This document shows, piece by piece, positions 52,581 to 60,455 of a stretch of DNA of 64,000 bases. This DNA is from Corynebacterium sp. p3-SID1056 (GTDB lineage Bacteria > Actinomycetota > Actinomycetes > Mycobacteriales > Mycobacteriaceae), in the NCBI RefSeq assembly GCF_025152525.1, contig NZ_JALXXL010000001.1:333534-397533 (forward strand), in the 5' to 3' direction. Position 1 is the stretch's first letter. Each line of letters opens with the position of its first letter. The translations under genes and the position numbers were made by a program. Below the pieces are notes generated by a model. The model made no database searches and was not told the origin of the DNA. It saw only the letters and a program-made list of their open reading frames with translations.

Positions 52581-52620
52581 CCCCGCGCCCGACTGAAATG
52601 ACCGGTCGGACGCGGGGTTT
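52581..52620 (+). terminator. Terminator downstream of tRNA-Asn
   Basis: Stem CCCCGCGCCCGAC / GTCGGACGCGGGG (one mismatch) then TTTCG, 15 bp after the tRNA. The following 150 bp hold a run of eight C residues and an IS-end-like sequence but no gene. Confidence 0.7.
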
Positions 52621-52750
52621 CGCGTTTGCGCGAGTCCGCGCCACAAAGGGGGTTAAGCGACAAAAAGGCACGTGCCCCCCCCTGGCACCATCACACTGCA
52701 TGCTTTGTCGAAAGGCAGAAACACCACTCAGACAGACTTGACCAAGAGGA

Positions 52751-52759
52751 GTGTCCACT
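52751..52759. repeat. Isolated IS-end-like sequence
   Basis: GTGTCCACT preceded by CTTGACCAAGAGGA resembles the right-hand terminal sequence of the IS3-type element at 55907-57197 (ending GTGTCCACTA). It may be the remnant of an older insertion. It is the leftmost IS trace, with the DUF3037/HipA pair between it and the IS element at 54638. Confidence 0.3.
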
Positions 52760-52776
52760 GGCGCGGGGATCTGATC

Positions 52777-53610
52777 CTACGCAATCCGCTGCTCTAGGCG
52801 CCAGGTATGTTTATCGACATCTGAAATATTTACGACATCGATCTCTAGTTCCCGCCAAGATGCCGTTGCCGACAAAAACGTTTCTCTCTGCTCTTCCGTA
52901 TTGGGAGGATAGACAAAAGCTACGACGGGAACGTCGCTAGGAATCTCGATTTCTCGGTCATCGACGATAGCCCGCCCTCCATCTGAACGTAGGTTATCGA
53001 CTCGCCATGTCCAGGCTTCCGTCGAGTCTAAAACGTCGGTAGCCGATTTTCTGGCAAAGCTGAAAGAATTGCTTATTTCGAGCATACGTTCTTGCTCAAC
53101 TGCGACACCAAAGTCGAACTTGCGGGGTTTACCTACAGCATCAACCAAGGGGGCTTCCACAAAATGTGGTGCAATCTTTACTGAGTCTGTATATGCCGTC
53201 TTGACCGCTTGACGTACCTTAGTTACTTTGTGGCGGTTATCATTGGAAACACGTCGCGACAGGTAAACGCGAGAAAGTATGCCAAGCGCTGCGTCAATGT
53301 CGGTTGCGACAAGACGCCGTGGTGGTTCAATATGGATGGTGTTGTGCCAATCCTGCACCATGCGCCAAAAGATTTCTCCTCGTCCTGCGTTGACACCCAA
53401 GTCAAGTTCGCGTGTCGATGACTCAAGCTTTTTAGCCAGATCCTTAACAGCTTTCACCTGAGCATTTATCGCCGAGTCTAGCCGGCGGGAATCGGCAAAA
53501 TGGGCTTTAAAAGTACCCTCCTCCATAGACTCTGCGATGACCCCGATACCGTATCTATCGAGGCTAAAAACGTCTGGCTGCGCACTTACTGTCCAGAATT
53601 GGAATAACAT
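52777..53610 (-). CDS. DUF3037-like protein
   Basis: A 277-residue protein. Its opening (FQFWTVSAQPDVFSLDRYGIGVI) matches the start of DUF3037 proteins, which usually read Y..V...PD..RGE..NIGV. The C-terminal part has PSDVPVVAFVYPPNTEEQ and is AT-richer than the chromosomal neighbours. It sits 3 bp downstream of a HipA-like kinase gene, the usual neighbour of DUF3037. Function unknown. Confidence 0.6.
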   Translation of the reverse strand: MLFQFWTVSAQPDVFSLDRYGIGVIAESMEEGTFKAHFADSRRLDSAINAQVKAVKDLAKKLESSTRELDLGVNAGRGEIFWRMVQDWHNTIHIEPPRRLVATDIDAALGILSRVYLSRRVSNDNRHKVTKVRQAVKTAYTDSVKIAPHFVEAPLVDAVGKPRKFDFGVAVEQERMLEISNSFSFARKSATDVLDSTEAWTWRVDNLRSDGGRAIVDDREIEIPSDVPVVAFVYPPNTEEQRETFLSATASWRELEIDVVNISDVDKHTWRLEQRIA

Positions 53611-53613
53611 GAT

Positions 53614-54399
53614 TCACCTCCCTTGGAAGTAACGTCTCAGCTCCAAAATTGCCGAAGACTTCCTAGAAACTACAAAGTCTACTAGAGTCTTAACGTCGTT
53701 TCGCGCCACGTTCCATTCAGAAGGGATAGCGGCGAGAATACGTTCTAGAATTGAATCATCCAGACCGTTTAGCTCTTGGATAGCTCGATCCCAACACTCA
53801 TCAGCGATAGGCTCTCGCAGTAAGGGAACTTCGTCAATTTCCGGAAAACCAGAGCGGCGGTCCAATCCCCAGGGGTAGGGATGAGAACCAAACCATAACC
53901 CGTGGTCGACCGAGTAGATCTTGTTATCTTCAGATGAGTCAAAAACCACTTGAATGTCTAAGGCATTGCACAAGTGCCAAAGGGCAATGAGCTGTGGTAT
54001 TCGATTGATGTTTCCATCTCTATTGACGTTCGCGATGGTAGGCCCCATTCGATCCACTCCTACTGTTGGGAGCACTCTGGACCCAAAAGCTAATCCGGGC
54101 TCAATGATTCTTCCATTGATGATTTGACGCAAGTCTTCAGGGACTCGAACTATCGACCAAGGAGCCACCGGGGCTCCAATCGCCTCCCCAACCATCGAGA
54201 CTACGACTTCGTTTATTGTTGCTTCAGGCCCGTGATCGTTAGTCAAGAATTTGAGAATGTAAGCATTACCGTCGTCTGCGTATACCAGTGGAGGCTTGGT
54301 CCCTGTTGGGATCACGCGATCAACCATCACCACTTCTGGGTAACTGGGGCTACGCTCCTGCCTAGCGGCGCTTAAATCAAGAACATTGTCTTCTGCCAC
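53614..54399 (-). CDS. HipA-like kinase domain protein
   Basis: A 261-residue protein resembling the short HipA-like kinase family (HipA_2 type). The opening ALLKFL-like segment here is AYILKFLTNDHGPEATINEVV, followed by APVAPWSIVRVP; the catalytic-loop region is YSVDHGLWFG with an aspartate and the preceding IQVVFDSS. Such proteins are often paired with DUF3037 in uncharacterised modules. AT-richer than the core genes, so likely acquired. TA-like or phosphorylation-based defence is possible but not shown. Confidence 0.65.
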   Translation of the reverse strand: MAEDNVLDLSAARQERSPSYPEVVMVDRVIPTGTKPPLVYADDGNAYILKFLTNDHGPEATINEVVVSMVGEAIGAPVAPWSIVRVPEDLRQIINGRIIEPGLAFGSRVLPTVGVDRMGPTIANVNRDGNINRIPQLIALWHLCNALDIQVVFDSSEDNKIYSVDHGLWFGSHPYPWGLDRRSGFPEIDEVPLLREPIADECWDRAIQELNGLDDSILERILAAIPSEWNVARNDVKTLVDFVVSRKSSAILELRRYFQGR

Positions 54400-54637
54400 C
54401 GTGTTTCCTCGCAGTCAGATGTTATTTATCAAGAATCCAGCAGCCAATCATAATTGGATCCCCTACAACGATACCGCGAGTTCAGCGATCGGCCTCCGTC
54501 CATCTGTTGGTCGCGAAGTTAGACAGATTACGCGGCCCAGCTGATGGGCCGAATCTATTATTTCGCAGCTCCGGATAGACTTCGCCTCGGTGTTCTTGCC
54601 GGTATGTGGATCACCAGGTCGACATTGCACTGGACCT
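54400..54637. other. Spacer between HipA-like gene and IS element
   Basis: Contains the promoter region of the HipA/DUF3037 pair. No open frame with a ribosome-binding site, RNA gene or clear hairpin is seen. Confidence 0.5.
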
Positions 54638-55906
54638 GACCCCTGTTTGGTAGACACCTCTGATTCCGGCCGTGTTGGGTCGGGGAAAGGTAATCTACCT
54701 CCATGCCTAGGAAGGTTTATTCGGATCAGTTCAAGCGCGACCCAGTCGCGATGTACGAGAACGATCCACATCTCTCGCTCAAGGCCGCAGCCGAAGATTT
54801 AGGGATCTACCGCACCACGCTTCGCACGTGGGTCGACACGTACGGCACCGGTGCAAAGACCCAGAGTCCACCGGTTGCACGTGCTGATCGTGCCAAGCAG
54901 CTCACGGATGCCGAAAAGATACGCCAACTGCAGCAGGAAAACGCCCGGCTGAAAGAAGAACGCGATATTCTGCGCAAGGCGGCCAAATATTTCATGGAAG
55001 AGACAAACTGGTGATCCGCTTTCAGTTTGTTGATGACCACCGCACCGAGTACTCGGTCAAGCGGATGTGCACCGTCCTTGGGCTCAATCGCAGCTCTTAC
55101 TACAAATGGAAAGCCAGCAGCGCCCAACGACACCGTCGGCTGATTGACGATGCCATGCTAGGGGCGAAGGTCAAGGTGGTCTTTGACGAGAAAGACCAGC
55201 TCTATGGTGCCAAACGCATCGCGGCAGAGCTGACCTATAACGACGCTTACAACGACAATGGGCCGGTCAACCATAAGCGCATCGCCCGGATCATGAAGAA
55301 GCTTCGCCTGCGTGGCTACACGAAAAAACGCAAGGTCACCACCACCAGGCGTAGGCTAAATCGCGTGGTGTTTGCCGACCTGGTCAAGCGAGATTTCACG
55401 GCCCCGGCTGCAAATAGGGTGCTAGTTGGCGATATCACCTATCTGCCGATCGCGGACGGGTCGAATATGTATTTAGCTTCGGTGATTGACTGCTATTCCC
55501 GGATGCTTGTTGGCTTTGCTATCGCCGACCACATGCGCACCGAACTCGTCGAGGAAGCACTCGAGCACGCACACCACACCCGCGGGAGTCTTACCGGTGC
55601 GATCTTTCATTCTGACCACGGAAGTGTGTACGCCTCATCGCAGTTTCAGGCCACCTGCCGCAGGCTCAACGTCACCCAATCCATGGGCGCAGTCGGCACC
55701 AGTGCCGACAACTCGCTGGCGGAGTCGTTTAACGCCACCTTGAAACGAGAGGTCCTCAAAGACAAGAAAGTCTTTGCCAACCAGCTCGTCTGCCGACGAG
55801 ACGTCTTCGCGTGGTGCGTGCGCTACAACACCAGCCGAAGACACTCCTGGTGCAAGTACCTCACCCCCACAGAGTACGAAGCCCACGCAGTGGGGTTGCC
55901 CGCAAA
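54638..55906 (+). mobile_element. IS3-family element A, right end missing
   Basis: Carries overlapping orfA and orfB. The left terminal sequence is near TGTTTGGTAGACACCTC at 54644. No matching inverted end is found on the right: at 55907 the sequence passes directly into the terminal repeat of element B. Element A thus seems to have been cut by insertion of, or recombination with, element B. Left boundary accurate to about 10 bp. Confidence 0.7.
54703..55014 (+). CDS. IS3-family transposase OrfA
   Basis: A 103-residue protein with a helix-turn-helix (SLKAAAEDLGIYRTTLRTWV) and a C-terminal leucine-zipper-like coiled coil (KIRQLQQENARLKEERDIL). This is the DNA-binding half of an IS3-group transposase. 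Its stop overlaps orfB by 4 bp, the usual site for -1 frameshifting to make the fused OrfAB transposase. Confidence 0.92.
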   Translation: MPRKVYSDQFKRDPVAMYENDPHLSLKAAAEDLGIYRTTLRTWVDTYGTGAKTQSPPVARADRAKQLTDAEKIRQLQQENARLKEERDILRKAAKYFMEETNW

Positions 55907-55940
55907 TGGTGGACACGTAGTGGAGCTACCTCATAGTTAG
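55011..55940 (+). CDS. IS3-family transposase OrfB (3' end altered)
   Basis: A 309-residue integrase-fold transposase with the DDE residues in VLVGDITYLP, FHSDHGSVYA and NSLAESFNATLKRE. The last residues, after about YEAHAVGLPAN, are encoded by the terminal repeat of element B, so the natural C-terminus was replaced. The catalytic core is intact. Confidence 0.88.
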   Translation: MIRFQFVDDHRTEYSVKRMCTVLGLNRSSYYKWKASSAQRHRRLIDDAMLGAKVKVVFDEKDQLYGAKRIAAELTYNDAYNDNGPVNHKRIARIMKKLRLRGYTKKRKVTTTRRRLNRVVFADLVKRDFTAPAANRVLVGDITYLPIADGSNMYLASVIDCYSRMLVGFAIADHMRTELVEEALEHAHHTRGSLTGAIFHSDHGSVYASSQFQATCRRLNVTQSMGAVGTSADNSLAESFNATLKREVLKDKKVFANQLVCRRDVFAWCVRYNTSRRHSWCKYLTPTEYEAHAVGLPANGGHVVELPHS

Positions 55941-56836
55941 GCAGCTGTTTCTTCTTCGTTGGTGGTCTGGGTGATGTGGTGCTCGAAGTCGACGGGGCTG
56001 ACCATCCCGAGTGCGGAGTGCCGCCGTCGACGGTTGTAGACCACTTCAATCCAGCGGGCGACACCCGCGCGTGCAGCATCACGGGTAGGCCAGTGTTGCC
56101 GGTCGTAAAATTCGGTCTTCAGCGTCGACCAGAACGATTCAGCCATCGCGTTATCGAAGCACACCCCGGTACGCCCCACGGACTGAGCAATGCCCAGGCG
56201 GCGGCAAACGTCCCAGAGCTGCTCGCTTGTAAACTGTGCCCCACGGTCAGCGTGAAACACCAGGCCATCAGGAACGTCACCGCGCAGCGTATACGCCATC
56301 CGCAGGGCCCGCTCGACCAGGGAAGTATCTTGCACACTATCCATAGCCCAGCCCAGCACACGGCGGGAATGACCATCACGAACCGCACACAAGTATAACT
56401 AGCCTTCACCGGTGCGCAGGTAGGTAATATCCGACGTCCACACCCGATTCAGCTCACCGGCATCAAACATGCGCTTGACCAGGTCAGGAAGCGTGGACTT
56501 ACGCTTGGACTGAACCGTGGTCACCGGGACGAAAGCACGCGGTGAAATCCCTTCAATGCGCATCAGGCGCATCCGCTTGGCCACGGTCTTACGGTTGAGC
56601 GTAATGCCGTAGCGATCAGCGAGTTCTGCGGTAATGCGCGGAGCACCATAAACCTCATCGGAGTCTTTCCAAATCCGGTGAATCTTGCGGTCAACATCGT
56701 CATAAAACGCTGCCCGATCATCGTTGCCTAAGAGTCGTTGCTGCTGGTTATGGGACCATTTATAGTAGCCGGAACGTGACACCTTCAACAGGCGTGCCAT
56801 GCGTTTGATGCTGTAGTTTGCCTTCTCTCGCCGCAT
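55937..56836 (-). pseudogene. IS3-family transposase OrfB with in-frame amber stop
   Basis: Reading on the minus strand from ATG 56836, the frame has HTH-like KRMARLLKVSRSGYYKW, the first catalytic aspartate in VWTSDITYLRTGEG, then TAG at 56399-56401, and continues in the same frame with LYLCAVRDGHSRRVLGWAMD, FHADRGAQFTS and NAMAESFWSTLKTE. A single TGG-to-TAG change would explain it (tryptophan is expected there). All three catalytic acids are otherwise present. Element B is therefore probably immobile unless the stop is read through. Confidence 0.85.
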
Positions 56837-57153
56837 TAGTTCGAACTTTTCTGCTCGCGTTGCTTCGCAGCGAAGAAGGCTGTCGCTTTTGACAAAAACT
56901 CGTTATCCATCCGGGCCTCTGCCAGCTCCCGGCGCAAGCGCGCATTCTCGGCCCGAAGGTCCGCCTCGCTCATCCCATCGGCAGCCCCTCGGCGCTCCCG
57001 CTCATTTTTGACCCACTTGCCTAAAAGCCCCGGGGCGACACCGATCTCTCGGGCCACATGGGCGATCGGGCGCTGCGACTCAATCACGAGATTCGCGGCT
57101 TCACGCCGATACTCCGGCGTGTACTTCTTGCGCTGTTGGCTCACAATGAACAT
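56836..57153 (-). CDS. IS3-family transposase OrfA
   Basis: A 105-residue protein with a helix-turn-helix (PIAHVAREIGVAPGLLGKWV) and a coiled-coil C-terminus (LRAENARLRRELAEARMDNE). The stop overlaps the orfB ATG by 1 bp (TAATG). Confidence 0.9.
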   Translation of the reverse strand: MFIVSQQRKKYTPEYRREAANLVIESQRPIAHVAREIGVAPGLLGKWVKNERERRGAADGMSEADLRAENARLRRELAEARMDNEFLSKATAFFAAKQREQKSSN

Positions 57154-57220
57154 CCTCTCCTACGGACACAACATCCGTACAAGTTGGGTGTCCACTAAAC
57201 GAGGGTAACCTCAAACCCCG

Positions 57221-57257
57221 TGGAGCGCCCATGCCAGATGCGCACGATCTCGAGGCC
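57221..57257. repeat. 37-bp direct repeat, left copy
   Basis: Identical to 60419-60455. It covers the ribosome-binding site, ATG and first nine codons of the primase-helicase gene. The left copy continues into a degenerate frame. Confidence 0.9.
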
Positions 57258-57356
57258 AGTGCGACACATCTCGAGCGAGCGCTTGCCAAGCTGCTCAGCA
57301 CAGGACGCTTCCGCAAGTCCGCGCCCACAGCAACCAGCCATAGCACCAAAATCTAG
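57231..57356 (+). pseudogene. 41-codon remnant of the primase-helicase 5' end
   Basis: The frame begins MPDAHDLEASATHLERALA and reads LEKLL-like AKLLSTGRF before ending at TAG 57354-57356. The intact gene begins MPDAHDLEARVQLLERALA, so the first 22 or so codons are homologous and then similarity fades. This is the broken left boundary of the inserted OLD module. Between 57357 and 57585 I see only AT-richer spacer. Confidence 0.8.
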
Positions 57357-57585
57357 CAATCGGTGGTTGACGGCACCACGCGCTACCCACATGCACAGCT
57401 CCTATCTGGGCATATCTAGCCTTGCCGCGTCAGATTTCAGGAAGCTCTTTGACTACCGTTGGATTTTAATGCACGCGTTGGTTGTTAACCCCTGCTGAAG
57501 GTCGACCTTGCTGCAATTATGTTCGGTGGGACCGCAGTACAATAACGATTACACTGTGAAGGCTCAATTACGAGGTTCGAATGAA

Positions 57586-59289
57586 ATGAATGGCCACAAT
57601 GCCAGTTTAGATTTATCAAAGCCGACCATTGAGTCAATTCTCCTTAAATCAAATGGTGAGATTCGCCTCCAGGAGGATTCAATCCTCGCAGTAGTGGGGC
57701 CAAATAATTCTGGGAAAACACATTTTCTCAAGCAGCTACGTTCAGTACTTTTTGGCGGAAGAACCCTGGGTATCAACAACGATGACGGATTGATCGACTC
57801 TACAAGGTTGCGCTGGCCAACTAACGATCCAAGAAAATACCTTTTGGATTTTGCCGCACAGAACTTCCCCAAGCGAGAAAGTATCTTCTCATTAGATCTG
57901 CCATTCGAAGTTTATGGATCAAGCGGCAATATAAGCGAAAGGGACATAGAAGAGCTTGCAGCACGTGGTGATATATTTGGCCCGTTCGTCGAATCGTTTG
58001 TACGGATGGATGAGCCACTTAGTCGTATTTCGGAGACCGAGCGGCAATCAATGGAAAACCTGGAGAGTGCACTTGTCCGACTAAAGTCGCAGGACGTAGC
58101 CTACAAATCCGTACGACAGGATTTCCAGTTCATTTTTGACGAGGAAATTCATTTTCATCCCCACAACGGAAAGCTGAATTTCTTTCTCGGGCGTCCTGCG
58201 GTCTCTATGCCCTCTATAACGGAGGCAAATTCCAAAGAGGTGTACCAGTTCCTCGAAAACGCGAGGACGATCGACCATCAGGGTTTGGGGATGCGGAATG
58301 TAGTAGGACTACTCCTTAGGCTCTATACCGATTCTCGAAGTGTGATATTGGTTGATGAGCCAGAGGCTTTTCTTCATCCACCCCAAGCCAACAGATTAGG
58401 TCAGGTCATAAGTCAGGTTTGCCTGCACCATAAACGACAGGTCATCTGTGCCACTCACGACCGTAACCTTCTCAGCGGGCTATCGAAAGGTGAAGAAAAT
58501 CAGCTGGTCGTACAAAGGTTGGCGTTTAGAGAGGCAAGAGGCTCAAGATACTCATCATTGACCGTGGACCCAGTCGCGTTTAGCGATATTAGAGGGAAAA
58601 GCCGTATCCGGTTTACGCCGATTCTAGAAAGCTTATTCGCCTCAGTGGCAATCTTAGTTGAGAACGAAAAAGATGCTCTCTTCTTTGAAACTGCACTTGA
58701 ATCACGGTGGCAACGACTGCCCAGTCAGGGTGCTCGAGCGTTGCGTGACTCCTTGATCTTTATTCCGACCAATGGAAACAGCAACTTTCCTTCGACAGCG
58801 AACCTGTTGAAGGATTTACGGAGTCCGACGGTGGTGGTCGGGGATCTCGATCTAGTGTCAGATCCAAAGCGGCTGATGAACACGGCACGGGCAATGAAAT
58901 CAAGCGACGCTGACAAAGCAGGCGACCTAGCAAGACGAATTGGAGAACGCTTCGAGCAGCTTTATGCAAGTGAGTTTGCGAAGTTCGAGAAAGGGGTTCG
59001 AGAGGGAAAAATAAAGAAAAAAGTCGCGGAGGAAATTCGGCTCCAACATGAAGATGAAGTCATCAGTTCCCTGGTCAGTGAGTTGATCGTACTACTTAAA
59101 CACAGCAGAGTTCTCTTGATCCCAGATGGGGAACTAGAGGATTTTGGCAGAGACATCACGAATTCAAGAGACAAGAACGAATGGGTGAGGTTGGCAATCG
59201 ACGAGAAGGTATACGAGCGAGAATCAGTTCAAGAATTTTGCGACTCAGTGATTGCAGCTGCGTTCAGTGCGGTTGAGAATAAAGAATAA
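57586..59289 (+). CDS. OLD-like ATPase/TOPRIM nuclease (putative phage defence)
   Basis: A 567-residue protein with ABC-type ATPase and TOPRIM parts. Walker A is GPNNSGKT (38-45), Walker B is VILVDEPEAFLHP (D257, E258) and the H-loop histidine is H291 in ICATHD. The TOPRIM part has ILVENEKDA (E359, E361) and VVGDLDLVSD (D420, D422), as in OLD-family nucleases (DNA cleavage in P2 OLD and in Gabija GajA). The C-terminal IPDGELEDFG motif is also typical. Start uncertain: ATG 57586 (GAGG 10 nt upstream) or GTG 57556. No gajB-like helicase follows. AT-rich, so acquired. Confidence 0.8.
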   Translation: MNGHNASLDLSKPTIESILLKSNGEIRLQEDSILAVVGPNNSGKTHFLKQLRSVLFGGRTLGINNDDGLIDSTRLRWPTNDPRKYLLDFAAQNFPKRESIFSLDLPFEVYGSSGNISERDIEELAARGDIFGPFVESFVRMDEPLSRISETERQSMENLESALVRLKSQDVAYKSVRQDFQFIFDEEIHFHPHNGKLNFFLGRPAVSMPSITEANSKEVYQFLENARTIDHQGLGMRNVVGLLLRLYTDSRSVILVDEPEAFLHPPQANRLGQVISQVCLHHKRQVICATHDRNLLSGLSKGEENQLVVQRLAFREARGSRYSSLTVDPVAFSDIRGKSRIRFTPILESLFASVAILVENEKDALFFETALESRWQRLPSQGARALRDSLIFIPTNGNSNFPSTANLLKDLRSPTVVVGDLDLVSDPKRLMNTARAMKSSDADKAGDLARRIGERFEQLYASEFAKFEKGVREGKIKKKVAEEIRLQHEDEVISSLVSELIVLLKHSRVLLIPDGELEDFGRDITNSRDKNEWVRLAIDEKVYERESVQEFCDSVIAAAFSAVENKE

Positions 59290-59321
59290 AGCCGGGGCTA
59301 TCTGCTTAAAAAGGCAGTCAA

Positions 59322-60068
59322 CTACCAAAAAAGCTGCCGCCGGTTCGTTGGCTCCCCCTTGTTTGGAGGCGTAACCTCATATCCAAGTTCAGCCAAAGTT
59401 CTCGCCGCTTTGCCTGGGTGATCCCGGACAGCTGCTCCAAGTTGCTTGTCTAGCCAGCTCTCGCGTGATTGAAGCAGGTTCTTCTCCCAACCCGGCTTAC
59501 CTCTAAAACCACATTCTTTGATCACGAACCACAGAAATTCTTCCAACGAAGGGCGAAACCGGAGACCCCCGACGGGTAAGTGCAAATCCTCCAGATTGCC
59601 AGAACGCTGTTTTGCTTTCTTGCCAGAAAAATTCTTCATAGTAGCAACACTCAATAGCCCCGCAACTCCGGAGTAATGAATGTGGGCCGCCGGAGCAGAA
59701 GTGTTTCCGCGTTCATATTCAAAACGGAGCCCTGGGCGAGTGACCACCCGCAGCTCATATTTACTTCGCCTTACTGCAAGATGCCGCTCAGATTCTGCTA
59801 CTGATAGTTCGTAAAAAACGTTAACCTGAAAAATCTCACTGTAGTCCGAAGCAGAAACATCGATTTCATTTTGCCCTGCTCCATGAACAAGCGGCACAAG
59901 AAGATCCCCCACAACTGTTCCACGATCTTCGTTTAGCTCAACTGAAGCCTTGACATCATTTGGGGTCTCGAGGGGGAAACTCGCAAGAACAAGCTCTAGC
60001 GCATATTGAAGGAATTCTACAGCTTCCTGCGCTTTCCGATCCGAATATTGTTGCGTCCCCCCACCCAT
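59322..60068 (-). CDS. 248-residue protein of the convergent operon
   Basis: Unknown function. Two notable segments: APAAHIHYSGVAGLLS and LHLPVGGLRFRPSLEEFL, followed by FVIKECGFRGKPGWEKNL and a C-terminal WLDKQLGAAVRDHPGKAA block. This arrangement (an H-x-H pair, then a HLPVGG.R.RP.LE.FL..L..ECG pattern, then a helical tail) recalls an uncharacterised family seen in other actinobacteria, from memory and unverified. ATG 60068 has GGAGGA 6-7 nt upstream within the end of the 68-codon gene. It converges with the OLD-like gene, leaving 32 bp between stops. Confidence 0.65.
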   Translation of the reverse strand: MGGGTQQYSDRKAQEAVEFLQYALELVLASFPLETPNDVKASVELNEDRGTVVGDLLVPLVHGAGQNEIDVSASDYSEIFQVNVFYELSVAESERHLAVRRSKYELRVVTRPGLRFEYERGNTSAPAAHIHYSGVAGLLSVATMKNFSGKKAKQRSGNLEDLHLPVGGLRFRPSLEEFLWFVIKECGFRGKPGWEKNLLQSRESWLDKQLGAAVRDHPGKAARTLAELGYEVTPPNKGEPTNRRQLFW

Positions 60069-60071
60069 GTA

Positions 60072-60278
60072 TTAGTCCTCCTGCAAAAGAATTTTTACGC
60101 GACGCAATTCATCGTAGATAGCGCGTTCTTGCAGAGTCAGAGACCCCGAATCCGCTAAAAACTGCAAATTCTCTGGCGCAACATCGTTTTCACCTAACAG
60201 CGCTTCGAGTTTGGACAAAAGACTGCGTTTCCGGGCGGTCAGCTCTGCGTCATTCGTACGCTGCAATTCTAACTGCAT
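60072..60278 (-). CDS. 68-residue small helical protein, first gene of the operon
   Basis: Charged, mostly helical (AELTARKRSLLSKLEALLGEN, LQERAIYDELRRVKILLQ). AGGAGGG lies about 5 nt before ATG 60278; a TAAGAT -10 box (60301-60306, minus strand) gives a short leader. The stop lies 3 bp before the 248-codon gene. The size and charge would suit an antitoxin or adaptor, but no family is recognised. Confidence 0.65.
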   Translation of the reverse strand: MQLELQRTNDAELTARKRSLLSKLEALLGENDVAPENLQFLADSGSLTLQERAIYDELRRVKILLQED

Positions 60279-60359
60279 CTGGTCCCTCCTTTTAGCGAAA
60301 ATCTTACCCTACACTCGCTCCCAGGCGGCAAGCGATCATCGCGATTGTGCTGAGTGGTC

Positions 60360-60388
60360 TTATTCAAACTCCCCGCCCCAACTACACT
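60360..60388 (+). promoter_or_regulatory. Promoter of the primase-helicase gene
   Basis: -35 TTATTC (60360-60365) and -10 TACACT (60383-60388) with a 17-bp spacer, giving a leader of about 34 nt. It lies between the divergent 68-codon gene and the 37-bp repeat, so it belongs to the inserted side rather than to the repeat. Confidence 0.45.
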
Positions 60389-60418
60389 GACCTCGTACAA
60401 CCCTCTCCCCCTACCCCA

Positions 60419-60455
60419 TGGAGCGCCCATGCCAGATGCGCACGATCTCGAGGCC
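60419..60455. repeat. 37-bp direct repeat, right copy
   Basis: Identical to 57221-57257; contains the ribosome-binding GGAGCG and the ATG of the intact primase-helicase gene. Between the copies lie 3.16 kb with the OLD module. Confidence 0.9.

Larger units (their letters stand above)
55907..57197 (-). mobile_element. IS3-family element B
   Basis: About 1.29 kb, with inverted ends TGGTGGACAC on the left and GTGTCCACTA on the right (9 of 10 positions complementary). Carries orfA and an orfB interrupted by one in-frame amber codon. It abuts element A on its left; to its right lies the 37-bp repeat of the primase-helicase 5' end. No clear target duplication can be seen. Confidence 0.78.

Noticed and set aside
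53614..54399. Classical hipBA toxin-antitoxin module
   Set aside because: The kinase is shorter than HipA and no helix-turn-helix HipB gene is adjacent.
54463..54771. 102-codon minus-strand frame left of IS element A
   Set aside because: Overlaps the IS left end and orfA, has no ribosome-binding site and no recognisable motif.
57586..60278. Gabija system
   Set aside because: The OLD-like protein has the ATPase-TOPRIM layout, but no GajB-like UvrD helicase gene follows it.
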